64,000 nt of DNA from Dama dama. Lineage: Eukaryota > Chordata > Mammalia > Artiodactyla > Cervidae. Positions 13,090-25,813 of the stretch are shown here, in pieces (position 1 is the first letter of the stretch; each line of letters begins with the position of its first letter). The position numbers were made by a program, and so were the translations under genes. The stretch lies in assembly GCF_033118175.1 (NCBI RefSeq), contig NC_083701.1, positions 51,287,001 to 51,351,000 on the forward strand, given 5' to 3'. The notes beneath the pieces were generated by a model. It did no database searches. It saw nothing but the letters and a program-made list of their open reading frames with translations, and was not told the DNA's origin.

Positions 13090-13692
13090 CTTTTTTTTAA
13101 ATTGGAATTTAATTGCTTTACACTGTTGTGTTAGTTCCTGCTGTACAATATCATGAGTCAGCCATATGGATATGTATGTTCACTTGTGCATGATAGGCCC
13201 CTTCAGTCGTGTCTGACTCTTTGAAACCCTACAGGCTCCTCTGTCCCACCAGGTTCCTCTGTCCAAGGGATTCTTTAGGCAACAATACTGGAGTGGTTGC
13301 CATGGCCTCCTCCTGGGGGTCTTCTTGACCCCGGAATCAAACCCATGTCTCTTATGTCTCCTGCATTGGCAGGAGGTTCTTTACTGGCAGTGTCACCTGG
13401 GAAGCCCTCTGTATACACACCCCCTCCCTTTTGAGCCCCCCTCCCAGCCTCCCACTTCCCCCTTCCAGGTCATCACGGAGCACTCAGCTCCCTGTGCTGA
13501 CAGCAGCTTCCCACTAGCAGTCGATTTTATGCATGGTATTGTATACGAGTCAGTGCTACTCTTGGCTTGCACCCCATCTCCTTCCTCTCTGTAGCCATGA
13601 GTCCATTCTCTATGTCCGTGCCACTGTTACTGCCCTGCAAAAAGTTCATTAGTATCATTTTTCTAGATTCCATATATATGCATTGATATACA
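13090..13692 (-). mobile_element. Artiodactyl L1 3'-end insertion, split by a SINE
   Basis: A poly-T run at 13090-13098 followed by minus-strand artiodactyl L1 3' UTR (gaatttaattgctttac, later ggtcatcacggagcac and agattccatatatatgc). On both sides the host ORF2 text is continuous apart from this insert (caccaacatct, then agtttttcaag). The insert is split by a Bov-tA at about 13176-13409. It is 5'-truncated and non-coding. Confidence 0.85.
13176..13409 (-). mobile_element. Bov-tA SINE nested in L1 3' UTR
   Basis: Minus-strand Bov-tA. The BovB-derived tail is at the left (cttcagtcgtgtctgactc). The tRNA-derived head is at the right (cctgcattggcagg, then cacctgggaagccc). The edges are approximate and no clean duplication was found. 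It is the innermost layer of the nest. Confidence 0.88.
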
Positions 13693-16600
13693 ATAGTTTT
13701 TCAAGTGGATAAGTCTTACATCTCTTTGGGTAAATTACTTGGTTAATAATTACTAGGTATTTGATTCTTTATGATGCAATTTTAAGTAAGATTGTATTCT
13801 CAGTTTCGCTTTCTGATTTTTTATTAGTATATAGGAAGACAGCTAGTTTTGATACATTGATTTGTATCTTGAACTTTTTTTGACTGAATTTAGTCTAGCA
13901 GTTTTCTTTTGTGGAATCTTTAGGATTTTGTTTGTATAATATCATGGCATCTGAAAATGCAGATAGTTTTACCTCCTTTCTGATTTTGGTATCTTTTCTT
14001 TATTTTTCCTATATAATTACTCTAGCTGGAACTTCTAATATAGTGTTGAGTAAATCCTGAGATTTTGTCTTATTCTAAATCTTACAGCATAAGTTTTTAG
14101 CTTTTCATCATTCAGTGTGATGTTAGTTTGTAGACTTGTCATATATGGCCTTTATTTTGTTGGAATACATTCCTTCTATACCCACTTTGTTGAGTGTTTT
14201 TATTAAAAATGGATGTTAAATTTTGTCAAATTGCTTTTTCTGCTTTTATTGAGATGGTCATATGATTCTGATACTTCATTTTGTTAATGTGGTGTATCTC
14301 ATTGATGTTTTGGATGTAGAACTATTCTTGAATACCTGTAAAAAATCCCACTTGGCCATGGTGATGATTCTTTTAACATATTGTTGAATTTTGTTTGCTA
14401 ATATTTTGTTGAGAATTTTTGTATCTGTGTTCATCAGGGATACTGGCCTATGATTTTCTTTCCTTTATTGTCCTCTATTTTGGTATCAGGGTAATGTTGG
14501 TATTATAAAATGAGTTTGGGTGTATATCCTATGCTTCTAACTTGAGAGTCTGAAAAGAGTCAGTATTAATTCTTCAAATGGTATCATTCACCAGTGAAGA
14601 CATCTGGTCCTGGAATTTTGTTTGTTGGGAGGTTTTTATTATTGATTCAATCTCCTTATTAGTAACCAGTCTGCTCAGATTTTCCATTTCTGCATAACTC
14701 AGTCTTGATATGTTTCTAGTAATTTATCCATTTCTTCTGGGTGGTCCAATTTTTCGTTGTGTAATTGTTAATAGTATTCTCTTTGATACTTTGCATTTCT
14801 GTGAGTTCAGAGTAATGTCTCCTCTTTCATTTCTATTTTTATTTAATTGAATCTTTTATTTTTTTTCTTTGTGATTCTCAAATATGTCTTATGTTTTCAA
14901 AAAGTCAGTTCTTAGTTTTATTGAGTTATTATTGACTTTTTAGTCTCTATTTCCACTCTGATCTTTATTTCTTTATTCTATTAAGTTTGGTCTTCATATG
15001 GCTTCATTTAATCTTCCTTTTTTTTTTTTAGTTCCTTACAGTAGAAAGTTAGGTTGAGATCTTTCTTATTTCTTAATGTAGGCATTTATCACTATAAACT
15101 TCCCTCTAAGAACTGCTTTTGTTTTAGTCCCTAAGTTTTAGTACGTTGTATTTCCATTGTCACTTGTCTCAGGTATTTTTTAAAATTTCTCTTGATTTCT
15201 TCTTTGATCCATTTGTTGTTCCACTGCAATTTGTTTAATCTTTTCAATTTGTTGATTTTCCTGTGTTCTTCTTATAATTGATTGATTGCTTTATACCATG
15301 ATGGTCAGAAAAGATGCTTGATATGATGTCAGTCTTCTTAAATTTATTGACCTTTTGTATGGTCTAACATAATCCATGCTGGAGAATGTTCTCTGTGTGC
15401 TTGAAAAGACTGTGTATTCTTCTGCTTTTAGATACAGTGTTCTATAAATATTAACTTCATATGATCTAATGAGTTAAGTCCAGTGTTTCCTTACTGATTT
15501 TCTTTCTGGATAATCTCTCCATTGATGAAAGTGGAGTATTAAGTCCCCTACAATTATTGTATGGATGTTTATTTCTCCCTGTAAGTTCTATTAATGTTCA
15601 CTTTATTTATTTAGGTAGTCCTATGTTGGGTGCATAAATATTCTTTTTTTTTATATTTGTAACTTTATTATTATATAATTATCTTCTTTGTTTCAGTTTA
15701 TTCTTCATCTTAAAGTCTACTTTATCTGAGGATAGCTATTCCAGCTTTTTTTTGGTTTCCATTTTCATGGAATATCTTTTTCAATCCCTTCCCTTTCCTT
15801 AAAGCTGAAGTGAATCTCTTAAAGCAGAATAATATTAGATGTTATTTTTTGATCCATTCAGCTTTTCTATGTCTTTTGGTTGGACAGTTTAGTCTATTTA
15901 AACTAATTATTGATAGATATGAACTTCCTGCCATTTTATTAATTGCTTTATTAATTTTGTTTTCTGAAAGAACCTGGCATCTGTCTGATGCCTCTGCATT
16001 GTGCTCTGGGGGAACAGTTGGCCAAGAACTGTTTCTTTTTATTACAGTCCTTTATGTGTGAATATAAGTCCCACTGGCCACCAAAGCCTGATGATCCGAG
16101 GTGTCCTCTGGGTGGCACTTGCAAAAACTGGGTCACTAGATGTGTGTACAGTTTCCTTTCTAGGACACCAAGGACCTGGAGTAAGGCAGAGAGAGTGGCA
16201 AAAAGATTATGCCTGTCAGCCTCCCTGGTCTCGAGATTATAGCAGTTAGCTCCTAGATGTGTGCTAGATTAGAACACTTCCCCTCAGGTCAAACCCTTTA
16301 AGATAATCAAACAGTTTTCTATAATGGAAAGAATGTACATCTTTCAGTCTATTGCCTCTGTGCTGGGCCTTAAAAGGATAGCCACAGTAAGCCCCTTAAG
16401 AACTGTTTCCAAGTTCCCTGAAGCCTTGTGGGTCTCATGGATGCAATCCCAGTTGGCTTTCAAAGCTAAATGTTTTGGATCCTAACATTTAGGCAGAAGT
16501 CTTAAAAGGCGGGTGTAAGATGAAGGGTCCAGATATCTTGAATCCTCAGAAGAAGCTGAGAGTTGGGAGTTCCATTCTGGTTGTGCATTACTGTTCTGGG

Positions 16601-16805
16601 GTAGGGTTTGTGGTGAATTTGTGTCTCAGCCACTCCTGTCCTTTTCAATGCATTTTTCTTTTTTTGCCCAATATATAAGAATTGTTTAGCTTGTTTCTGG
16701 ATTTCTTTAAAAGGAAATTGTTCTATATGCAGCTGTAAATTTGATGTATCTGTGGGAAGTGGTGAGTTCAGAAGGTTCCTTTGTTACCATCTTGAACCAG
16801 AACCT

Positions 16806-17594
16806 TTCCTTCTTTTAATTTGTATTTCCCTGGTAATATAGCTTATAGAATATTTTTATATGTGTATTTGTTATCTGTATATCTTTGATTAGGTGTCTGA
16901 TAAGGTTTTGGCCCACTTTTAACTGAGTTGTTCATTTTCATGTTGGTGAGTTTTAAGAGTTCTTTGTATACTTTGGATAACAGTCCTTTATCCGTCATGT
17001 CTTTTGCAAATATTTTCTCCAAATCTTTGTCTTGACATCTTATTCTCTTGGCATCATTTTTCACAGAGCAATTTTTATTTAATGAAGTACAGTTTATTAA
17101 CTATTTCTTTCATGCTTAATGGTTTTGATGTTTTATCTAAGAAACCAGTTACATACCCAAGGTTACCTAGGTTTTTTCCTATGTTGTTTTCTTGAAGCTA
17201 TAGCTTTACGATTTACATTTAGGTCTATGATCCACTGTGAGTTAATTTTTGAAGGGTGTAGGATCTGTTCAGTTTTTTGCATGTGGATGATCAGTTGTTC
17301 AAGCATTGTTTGTATTGCCTTTGCTTCTTTGTCAAAGATCATTTCAGTATGACTATGGTGATCTATTTCTTGGCTCTCTATTCTGTTCCATTTATCTGTT
17401 GCTTCTTTCACCAAAACTACTATCCTTTATGCTTTAGCTTTATAGTTAAGTCTTAAAGGTGGATGGTGTCAATCTTCAAACCTTCTTCTTCCATATTGTG
17501 ATGACTATTGCGCATATTTTGTTTCTCCACGTGAACTTTGGAATTAGTATGTAAATACCCACCAAAGAACTTGCTAAGATTTACTGCTCAGTAT
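16806..17594 (-). mobile_element. Outer old L1, right part
   Basis: This continues the element at 10375-11275. Minus-strand ORF2 C-terminal sequence runs from cttttaatttgtatttccc through gttttaagagttctttg and gataacagtcctttatc to about 17590. Short open frames here (16843-17064 and 17163-17414, minus) are remnants of that frame and carry no intact domain. Confidence 0.72.
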
Positions 17595-17770
17595 TCTGTG
17601 GGGAAAGAATTTTAAAAAGAATAGATACATGTATATGTATAACTGAATCACTTTTCTGCACACCTGAATCTAATAGAACATTGTTAATCAACTATTCTTC
17701 AGTATAAAATAAAAATTAAACTAAACCCACACACTAAAAAATAAAAATAAAATATGTTCAAATTAAAAAA
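17595..17770 (+). mobile_element. Artiodactyl L1 3'-end fragment
   Basis: A short plus-strand fragment with the L1 3' terminal signature gtataactgaatcactt, then gaacattgttaatcaac, then an A-rich tail with AAAAT units to about 17770. It lies directly against the minus-strand L1 on its left. Confidence 0.78.
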
Positions 17771-19879
17771 TGTTTTGTTTGGGATCATGTTAAAAATACA
17801 TATATACATATTTATGTGTGTATACATATATATGTATATACATATGAAAGCAGGGATGAACTGACATCTTGACAATCTTGTCTTCCTATCCATGAATATA
17901 AATGGACCTAATTTTTATTCCCCCTTTCTAACAGTATAAATTGATTTTGAGGAAGTGCACACTCTTCATTTGCTCTATGCATGTTTGGATAAACATTAAC
18001 ATTTCAGAAACATATCATTATTAGGTAAGCAAATCTTAGTAATATTCTATAACTTCATATAGAATTCAGAGATGGGCAAGCAATACTATTAGAACCCCAG
18101 AAATGAGAAAAAAATGTTTTAGGCATTTTATTGAAAGAAATGTTTGCTTCTTCATTGTAAAAGCTGAAGAGATTTTCTTTCTCTTTTCGTGTTACTTTAT
18201 GCTGAGATCTCTGTTTCTCAAATTCTCCTGTATTAGCAAATATATTTTTAATACTGTGTATGTAACTTACCATTTATATTGTTTTCTAACTAGCAGCATC
18301 AGCATTAATAGATCTTTTTTAACTCTGATTCTTTTCACTTGGTTATTAAGTATTTATTCTAGAAGCATATAACATTTTTTCTTTACTCCTGGAGTTAAAG
18401 AATTATATCAGAATATACTGAAGGGTTTTCTTTATTCATTGATTCTCTTGGAATTCAGTGACAGCTTTTAATCTACAGAGTCTGGTTTGTCTCAGCTCAA
18501 GGATATGTTTGCCTTTTTTTTAATTCTTGCCTTTTCTCCCTAATGATTTTTGCTCCTTCTATAATTCCATTTGCTCTGTGGTTTCAAAGTTTTCTTCAAT
18601 TTGAATGAATTCCTAATCTGGGTCTTTTTCAGTAACACACTTCAATAACCATATTTCAGATATTAAAAAATAATCAAATAAAGTATTACACACATACTTA
18701 AATAACTATCGTACTGTCTACCTACCTACGTATCCCTGGAAAATATTTTGTACTATAATTGAATTACACTAAAGTGTTCTTATTTATTTTGCTTGACATT
18801 ATTCTCTCTTCTAGAAGTTTCAACTTAGTATACTGTGAGTGCTTTTTTTTTTTTTTTTCCCATTTCCTCCTTTATTTTGAAACTTCTTAGATTATTTTTC
18901 TCTCCTTACTTAAATACTACTCTTGGAATTTAGGTCCAGTCCTAGAAATGCTTAATAGGTGACAGTTTTATGGCTTATGGGAGGAACCAAAAGTTTGTCC
19001 TGTGGATTTGTGGAGTGTCAGTTGTGAAGTTCATTTTATCTCTCTCATGCTCAGCAATGAAGTCAGTGTATTCCCTGACTTCTCATCTGCAAAGGATGGT
19101 GCTATTTCCACCTCAGTGGTAGAGAGAATTCAGACTACCAGTTCTTCTCAATCTAGGAGTCCAGAAAACCAGTAAAAATTCTTTAACAGACATGCTTAGA
19201 GATCAGCACTGGCCTTTCTTAGGCCACATTTTATTTTATTTATAGAATTCATCTTATTCTCCTTGGCCCTCACTTCATAGGGGAAAATGTTTTTGTCTGT
19301 CCTCTTTTTCTAGCATTTTACAGAACCTGTTGTCTCCAAGTTCTTTCCAGGTGCCAAGTTCTTACCAATCTCACAGTCTCAAAGCTCAGATGAGCTAGTT
19401 GCTGACTGGATTGAAGTTGGGAGTAATGGGCAGCAGGGATCTCCTTAGACGTGAACTCATTTAGTGTCCAGATAGAGTTCATAACAATAGCTGTCTATGT
19501 GGATAGAAGGAAGACTATCGTCACAGTGAAGAGAATGACACGAATGAGACTTACAGTGACATGGCTTGTGTAGAAGTCACAGAATATATTCCTTTTGCTA
19601 TCTTTTGTTCAAGTTATACAAAGTAGAACCAGGATATGGAGATTTTTATAAATCAGGATGTGGAATTTAGTTTCAACCTAGTGAGTAGTGATAGATTGTC
19701 TTTGAACATACTTTTGAGAAAGGGGAATTTTAAAGAAAGTACATGGACCATAATTGAAGGAGAAAATTGTTATGAAATGAATAACAATGCTATTGCAATG
19801 CTATTTTAGTTAGGTGGGAATGGGTGGAGAGAAAGAAAGAAACTATTAGGAGAATAAATGTCCATGTGTCTCTCTACAG
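17771..19879. other. No gene; TA-rich simple repeat and poly-T
   Basis: Contains a (TA/CATA)-rich microsatellite at about 17797-17846 and an 18-base poly-T at about 18844-18861. Otherwise it is AT-rich sequence without a nameable repeat. The small open frames at 18055-18273 and 18103-18372 overlap on opposite strands and look like chance. Confidence 0.5.
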
Positions 19880-20160
19880 TTACCCACCTACAGAGAAGTG
19901 AGGTCTGTCATGTGATTAGTTCAGGTCAAAGCAAGTAAGTGGACAGAAAGGGTGTCACTTTGCGAGGGGTACCATTAGTGTCCTGGCTAGATGATGCCAC
20001 TGTGGTCTGCAGCCCTATGTCCCTGACCCTCTGCTTAGGAGAGACCTGCTCAACCCTCAGCTCACTGTGGCGTAACCATGCTGGTTGTGTTTGGCCGCTA
20101 AATTGTAGAGTTTGTGGTTCCAGCAAAGCCTACCCCATTCTCAGCAGTGTAGAGGAGCAT
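19880..20160 (+). repeat. Possible ancient interspersed repeat
   Basis: Less AT-rich than its surroundings, with the order ctgtcatgtgattagttc, then gtgtcactttg, then aaccatgctggttgtg and taaattgtagagtttgtgg. This resembles an old mammalian LTR-like repeat of a kind I recall only loosely. It explains the overlapping open frames at 19926-20126 and 19939-20346, which show no protein motif. Confidence 0.35.
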
Positions 20161-20429
20161 CTCCAGGTTCTGGCAGTGGGGATGAGAGAGAGCATAATCC
20201 AAAAAGCATACTCAAAGAGCATGCTGGACAGTATGAAGAGAGCTTCTCTGTTCCCTGCTGTTTTCACCCTCAGGTTCCTGATGCTCCTTTCTACTACTCA
20301 TTTTCACTTTTATGCTGGATTTTTGGTTCTTTCTGCCTTGTTTTAATCCTTTCTATGCATCCTGATAATGATACTAGTTCTTCATGTGTTATTCTTGTGA
20401 CAATCTCTCTGTCCTTCCTGTTTATTTGA

Positions 20430-21389
20430 CAAGCCTCAGACTAGGTTTGTTTCAGCTCTGTCTTTCTTGGATGTCTGCACATCACCCGTGTCTTTTCCCA
20501 GCTGTCCTCACAGTAACAAATTACAAAATGCCTAGGAGGCTGTTCTGAATCTCATAAGTAATTTCTGACTTCTTATTTTTTAATATTTAAACTTTGATTT
20601 CAGCTGTTAACAGATAATGTTATAAAAATATAAATAGATAATTTTTACAAAAGTAGAAAAATTATAGTCCATGAAAAAAATTAAATTGTTTCCTCCCAAC
20701 ATTTTGCTCTACAAATTTTACAATAGTTATGATGATATAGTATATTCAAGTTATTTTTGAATATTCATTATAAAAGGTATTAATTATTTAAATTTTAAAT
20801 TACTTAAATTTTAGATAAGAAATTATGCTGAGTATTCATTTTAAATTTTATAATTGCGTAATAGAAAGATAGCTGCAATGTCTTTAGTTGTTTTAGTTTG
20901 ATTTCATATCTTTCTAATGAATCAAGTTTGTACTCTGATATAGAATTGTCAGTAAATATATTTTTCACAAACCTTAAATTAAAAAAAAAAATCTAATATT
21001 TTTGAGGCTTATTATATGCCAGAACTTTTATAAGTATATCATTTAGAGTTATCCTATTTATATCTCACAAGAGTATAAAGTAGATGTTTGTCATACCTCA
21101 TTTTTTTCAGATAATAAATATGAAGCATAGGAAATGAATAGAACTTTGGCTCAGGTCTATTTCATATAACCTGTGGTTATTTCCTCAGTTTCAGTATGTA
21201 TAGTTTGAATAAACATATTTAAAAACTTGTAAAATCTCTACATTTGTTCCCTGCCCCATGAAGTGTGGGTTATAATGACAAAAACTAAGTGGAAGCTAGT
21301 AGCACTGCTTCTTCCTATCAAAATAATGAAACAATATTAAATTCCAAGAGGCACTATAGAAACTAATATTACCATCAAGGACAAAAATG
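20430..21389. other. No recognised feature
   Basis: AT-rich sequence with many A-runs, including a run of A at about 20981-20990. No repeat family or gene was recognised. Confidence 0.5.
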
Positions 21390-22642
21390 ATGAAAGAGTG
21401 ATGACACCCACCATATTCCCCTTGACCTCAAGTGTTTGCCCTTTGGTGAAGAAAGGTGGTTCTTGGAGAATGACAGTGGATTATCATAAATCTATCCAGC
21501 TGTGGACTCCAATTGCAGCTGCTATTCTAGACATGGCTTTGTCGGTACCTGGTATGCAGTTATGCAGTTATCCATCTCATGAACATTTTTATCCATACCT
21601 GTTAAAAAAAGAAGATTGTAAAGAACAGTTTTCTTTCAGCAGAGCCAGCAGCACACATTCACTGTATCATGTTAGGACTGTACCAATGCTCCAACTCTAA
21701 GCCATTATGTAGTATTCACGGATCTTCATCACCTCTCTTTTCCATAGACATACTACTAGTCCATCACATCAATGATAACCAAATAATTGGATCTGGAGAG
21801 TAGAAAGCTGGAACTACTTCAGATACATTGGTAAGAAACAAGCATGCCAGAAAGTAGGAAACAAATCCCACAAATATCTAGAGGTCTGATACCTCAGCGA
21901 AATTTCTAGGTGTCCAGCTCTCTTGGGAAGGTTGAAATATCCATTTCAGGGGAAAGACAATTTGTTGCATCTGCTTCCCTACCACTAAGAAGGAGGTCAC
22001 AATGCTTAGTGGATCTTTTTGAATTTTGGAAGCAGCATATTTCCTCATTTGAGTATGCTATTTCAAACCAATTACCAAGTAATTTAAGAGGTTGCCTGTT
22101 TTAAGTGAGAAACAGAGTAAGAAAAAACTGCAATAAAGGATCCTAACAAGCTTTTCTACCACGTGGTTAGAAATGCTATATGGAACTTTTGGAAAACACA
22201 TAGAGATGAATAACAGCATAGGATTTTGAGATTTTGAGGTCAGACCATAACATATACTGCAGAGAGCTATTCTCTCTCTCTCTCTTTTTTTTTTTTTTTT
22301 CTTTTTTGAGATGCTGTTTCTAGCTTGCTATTGGAGCTAATAGTGATAGAAACTTGATGGTAATGCTCTGGGTATTTTCTGATATAACAAGCCTTAAAGT
22401 TGAGTGTGCAGAGCAGCAGTCCAATGTCAAATGGGAGAGTATATTCAAAGGTGGGCTTGAATAAGTCTTGTTAGCGCAGGTAAGTTGGATGAGCAAGTAA
22501 CCTAAATGCCTATTCCTGACAAATTGCTTCTTTTCTTGTAACCACATTTAGTGCCTTATGGTGAGTTCGCAATGACCAAATGACTGAGGAAGAAAAAAAT
22601 AGGTGTGTTTTTACAGACAGTTGTGCACAATATGGAGACAAT
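21390..22642 (+). pseudogene. Decayed endogenous retrovirus pol (RT to RNase H), left part
   Basis: Plus-strand remnant of a retroviral pol gene. The open piece 21398-21700 reads like the start of a reverse transcriptase (SWRMTVDY at about residues 22-29). Further on, where the catalytic Y-x-D-D box is expected (about 21755-21770), the frame reads HIND. The thumb/connection region follows (open piece 21910-22104) and then the start of RNase H just before 22643. Stops and frameshifts occur throughout. A TC/T-rich tract at 22268-22308 interrupts it. A BovB insertion splits the gene at 22643-22650. It is non-functional, with no gag, env or LTR recognised beside it. Confidence 0.72.
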
Positions 22643-25195
22643 ACCCACAATCTAAATCAGACCCCTTACAGTTCTACAGTAGAAGTGACAAATAGATTCA
22701 AGGGATTAGATCCGAAAGATAGAACTGAAGAACTATGGACAAAGGTTCAAAGCATTATATACCAGGTAGTGATCAAAACCATCCCCAAGAAGGAGAAATG
22801 GAAAAAAGACAAAATGGTTGTCTGAGGAAGCCTTACAAATAGTGGAGAAAAGAAGAGAAGTGAAAGGCAACGGAAAAAGGAAAGTTATATCCATCTGAAT
22901 GAAAAATTTGAAAGAATAGAAGGAGAGATAAGAAATCCTTCCTAAGTAATTAATGCAAAGAAACAGAGGAAAACAAAAGAATGAACAAGACTAGAAATCT
23001 CTTCAAGAAAATTAGAGATACCAAGGGAACATTTCATGCAAAGATAAGCACAATAAAGGACAGAAGTGGTATGGACCAAAAAGAAGCAGAAGATATTAAG
23101 AAGAGGTGGCAAGAATACACAGAAGAGCTATACAAAAAATGATCTTAATGACCCAGATAACTACAATGCAGTGATTACTCAGCTAGAGGCAGGCATCCTG
23201 GAGAGGGAAGTCAAATGTGCCTTAGGAAGCATCATTACAAACAAAGCTAGTGGAAGTGTTGGAATTCCAATTGAACTATTTCAAATCCTAAAAGATGATG
23301 CTGTGAAAGTGCTGCACTCAATATGCCAGCAAATTTTGCAAACTCAGCAGTGGTGACAGGACTAGAAAAGGTCAGTTTTCATTCCAATCCCAAAGAAAGA
23401 CAATGCCAAACAATGTTCAAATTCAGTTAAGTTCAGTCACTCAGTCGTGTCCGACTCTTTGAGACCCCATGGACTGCAGCACGCCAGGCCTCCCTGTCCA
23501 TCACCAACTCCCAGAGCTTGCTCAAACTCATGTCCATTGAGTTGGTGATGTCATCCAACCATCTCATCCTCTGTCGTCCCCTTTTCCTTCTGCCTTCAAT
23601 CTTTCCCAGCATCAGACCTTTTCTAATGAGTCAGCTCTTTGCATTAAGTGGATAAAGTATTGGAGTTTCAGCTTCAGCATCAGTCATTTCAATGAATATT
23701 CAAGACTGATTTCCTTTAGGATAGATAGATAGGTGAATATTCTTGCTGTCCAAGGGGCTCTCAAGAGTCTTCTGCATCACTACAGTTCAAAACCATTTAT
23801 TCTTTGGCACTCAGCTTTCTTTATAGAGAATTCTTTCTTTATAAAGAATGTTCACTACTGCACAATTGCATTCATCTCACACGCTTGCAAAGAAATGCTC
23901 AAAATTCTCCAAGTGAGGCTTCAACAGTACAAGAACCAAGAACTTCCAGATGTTCAAGCTGGATTTAGAAAAGGCAGAGGAACCAGGGATCAAATTGCCA
24001 AAATCCGCTGGATCATGCAAAAAACATGAGTGTTCCAGAAAAACATCTGCTTCACTGACTAAGCTAAAATTTGACTGTGTGGAACACAATAAACTGTGGA
24101 AAATTCTTAGAGAGATGGGAATACCACACCACCTTACCTGCCTCCTGAGAAATCTGTATGCAGGTCAAGAATCAATAATTAGAACCAGACATAGAACAAC
24201 GGACTGATCCAAATTGAGAAAGGATATACTCTGGTTTCTCTTCAAAGCATATAAATCTTTTGCCTTTTACCAAATTGGGAAAAGAGTATTTCAAGGCTGT
24301 ATGTTGTCACCTTGCTTATTTAACTTATATGTAGAGTACATCAGGAGAAATGCTGGATTGGATGAAGCACAAGCTGGAATCAAGATTGCCAGGAGAAATA
24401 TCAGTAACCTCAGATATGGGGATAACACCAGCCTTATGGCAGTAAGTGAAGAGGAACTAAAGAGTCTCTTGATGAAAGTGAAAGATGAGATTGAAAAAGC
24501 TGGCTTAAAACTCAGCATTCAAAAGATGATCATGGCATCGGTCCTACTACTTCTTGGCAAATAGATGGGGAAACAATGGAAACAGTGACAAAATTTATTG
24601 TCTTGGGCTCCACAATCACTACAGATGCTGGCTGCAGCCATGAAATTAAAAGATACTTGCTCCTTGAAAGAAAAGCTATGACCTACCTCAACAGTGTATT
24701 AAAAAGCAGAAACATTACTTTACCAACAAAGGTCTGTAGAGTCAAAGCTGTGGTTTTTCCAGTAGTCATGTATGGATATGAGAGTGGTACTATAAAGAAA
24801 GCTGAGCACCAAAGAATTGATGGTTTTGAACTGTGAAGTTGGAGAAGACTCTTGAGAGTCGCTTGGACAGCAAAGAGATCAAACCAGTCAATCCTAAAGG
24901 AAATCAGCCCTGAATATTCATTGAGAGGACTGATGCTGAAGCTGAAACTCCAATACTTTGGCCACCTGATGCAAAGAACTGACTCATTGGAAAAGACCCT
25001 GATGCTGGGCAAGATTGAAAGCAGAAGGAACAGGGGATCACAGAATGAGATAGTTGGATGGCATCACTGACTCAATGGACATGAGTTTGAGCAAGCTCTG
25101 GGAGTTGGTGATGGACAGGGAGGCCTCGGGTGCTGCAGTTTGGGGTTGCAAAGAGTCAAACACGACTGAGTGATTGAACTGAAGTGAACCCACAA
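22643..25195 (+). mobile_element. BovB LINE inserted in retroviral pol
   Basis: Plus-strand BovB, 5'-truncated in the linker between endonuclease and reverse transcriptase, body about 22651-25187. It is flanked by a perfect 8-bp duplication, acccacaa (22643-22650 and 25188-25195). It includes the linker, reverse transcriptase, C-terminal region and the 3' end typical of BovB. The frame is broken in several places. The catalytic box at 24415-24426 reads Y-G-D-N. It is interrupted by an inverted BovB piece at 23420-23846. The open frame at 22580-22825 is chimeric: about 22 residues of retroviral RNase H, then BovB. Confidence 0.92.
23412..23854 (-). mobile_element. BovB 3' fragment nested in BovB, inverted
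   Basis: A minus-strand, 5'-truncated BovB 3' end (body 23420-23846) lies inside the plus-strand BovB. The 8-bp duplication aatgttca is visible at 23412-23419 and 23847-23854, and host BovB text resumes directly after it (actgcacaattgca). A short gatagatagata run lies near 23720. The right end carries a small local repeat around cttttataa-like text (gaattctttctttat). Confidence 0.88.
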
Positions 25196-25813
25196 CTGGA
25201 TGAAGTCAATACTCCTATCGTTGTATTTCAGGGTGCTTTTGAAGGACAGAAGTAAATGGGGAATCTCCTCATGGAAGAGAACTTTGAGTAGTGCACCTGG
25301 CACATATCTTGCTTGAGAGTAGTTTTAGCCAGAGATATGACTGCACTGATCAGTCATAGTAGTCAGTAGCTTGGCATAATGATTCAGTACTTGGGACAAA
25401 CGCCATACCAAGAGACTGAATATATAATGGACAATGGCCAGAGTACGTATTTATATAACGTTTGAACTCAGATCCACAATCTGAAGTAAACTGCCCAAGA
25501 AACCAACCTCATTGTCTACACAGATAGCCCAGGAAATAAGTCTGCTATAATTCAGACTTAAAGGATGCAAGATTGTTATCCTTGGTAACAACTCAGCAAG
25601 TTGTTATTATTATTTTTTTTTTTTCATAGCAGTTGACCCAACATGGCCAGGAGTTGATAATAATTGATAGCTTCCCTATTTTTTTGTCCCTGTTTTTAAC
25701 TTAGTACCAACTAGATAAAACCATATGCGGACCCCTGACCAATCACATAGAATGCCCACTTCTAGTTGGCCCACCTACAGCTTCCTTATACCAACCACCT
25801 GCAATCACTGCAT
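25196..25813 (+). pseudogene. Retroviral pol remnant continued, then unassigned
   Basis: Directly after the BovB the decayed RNase H region appears to continue, although it is very degraded and has many stops. A poly-T run at about 25611-25625 follows. From there to 25813 the sequence is unassigned. The continuation is inferred mainly from position between the matching target duplications. Confidence 0.4.

Larger units (their letters stand above)
11276..16805 (-). mobile_element. Long old L1 nested in older L1
   Basis: Minus-strand L1, itself interrupted at 13090-13692. From the left it has an AT/GT-rich tail (11276-11360), the 3' UTR, then decayed ORF2 from its C-terminus (about 12100) to endonuclease-region sequence near 15960. 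From about 16000 to 16805 the sequence resembles an L1 5' UTR read in antisense, ending in catcttgaaccag, the complement of a typical L1 start. ORF1 appears to be missing, so an internal deletion near 15960-16000 is inferred. The ORF2 frame has many stops. Small open frames inside it are remnants. Confidence 0.72.

Noticed and set aside
19939..20346. Open frame of 135 codons on the plus strand
   Set aside because: It overlaps another frame on the opposite strand, has no motif, and seems to sit in an old repeat.
22580..22825. Open frame of 81 codons as a novel gene
   Set aside because: It is a chance fusion of retroviral RNase H and BovB across an insertion junction marked by a target duplication.
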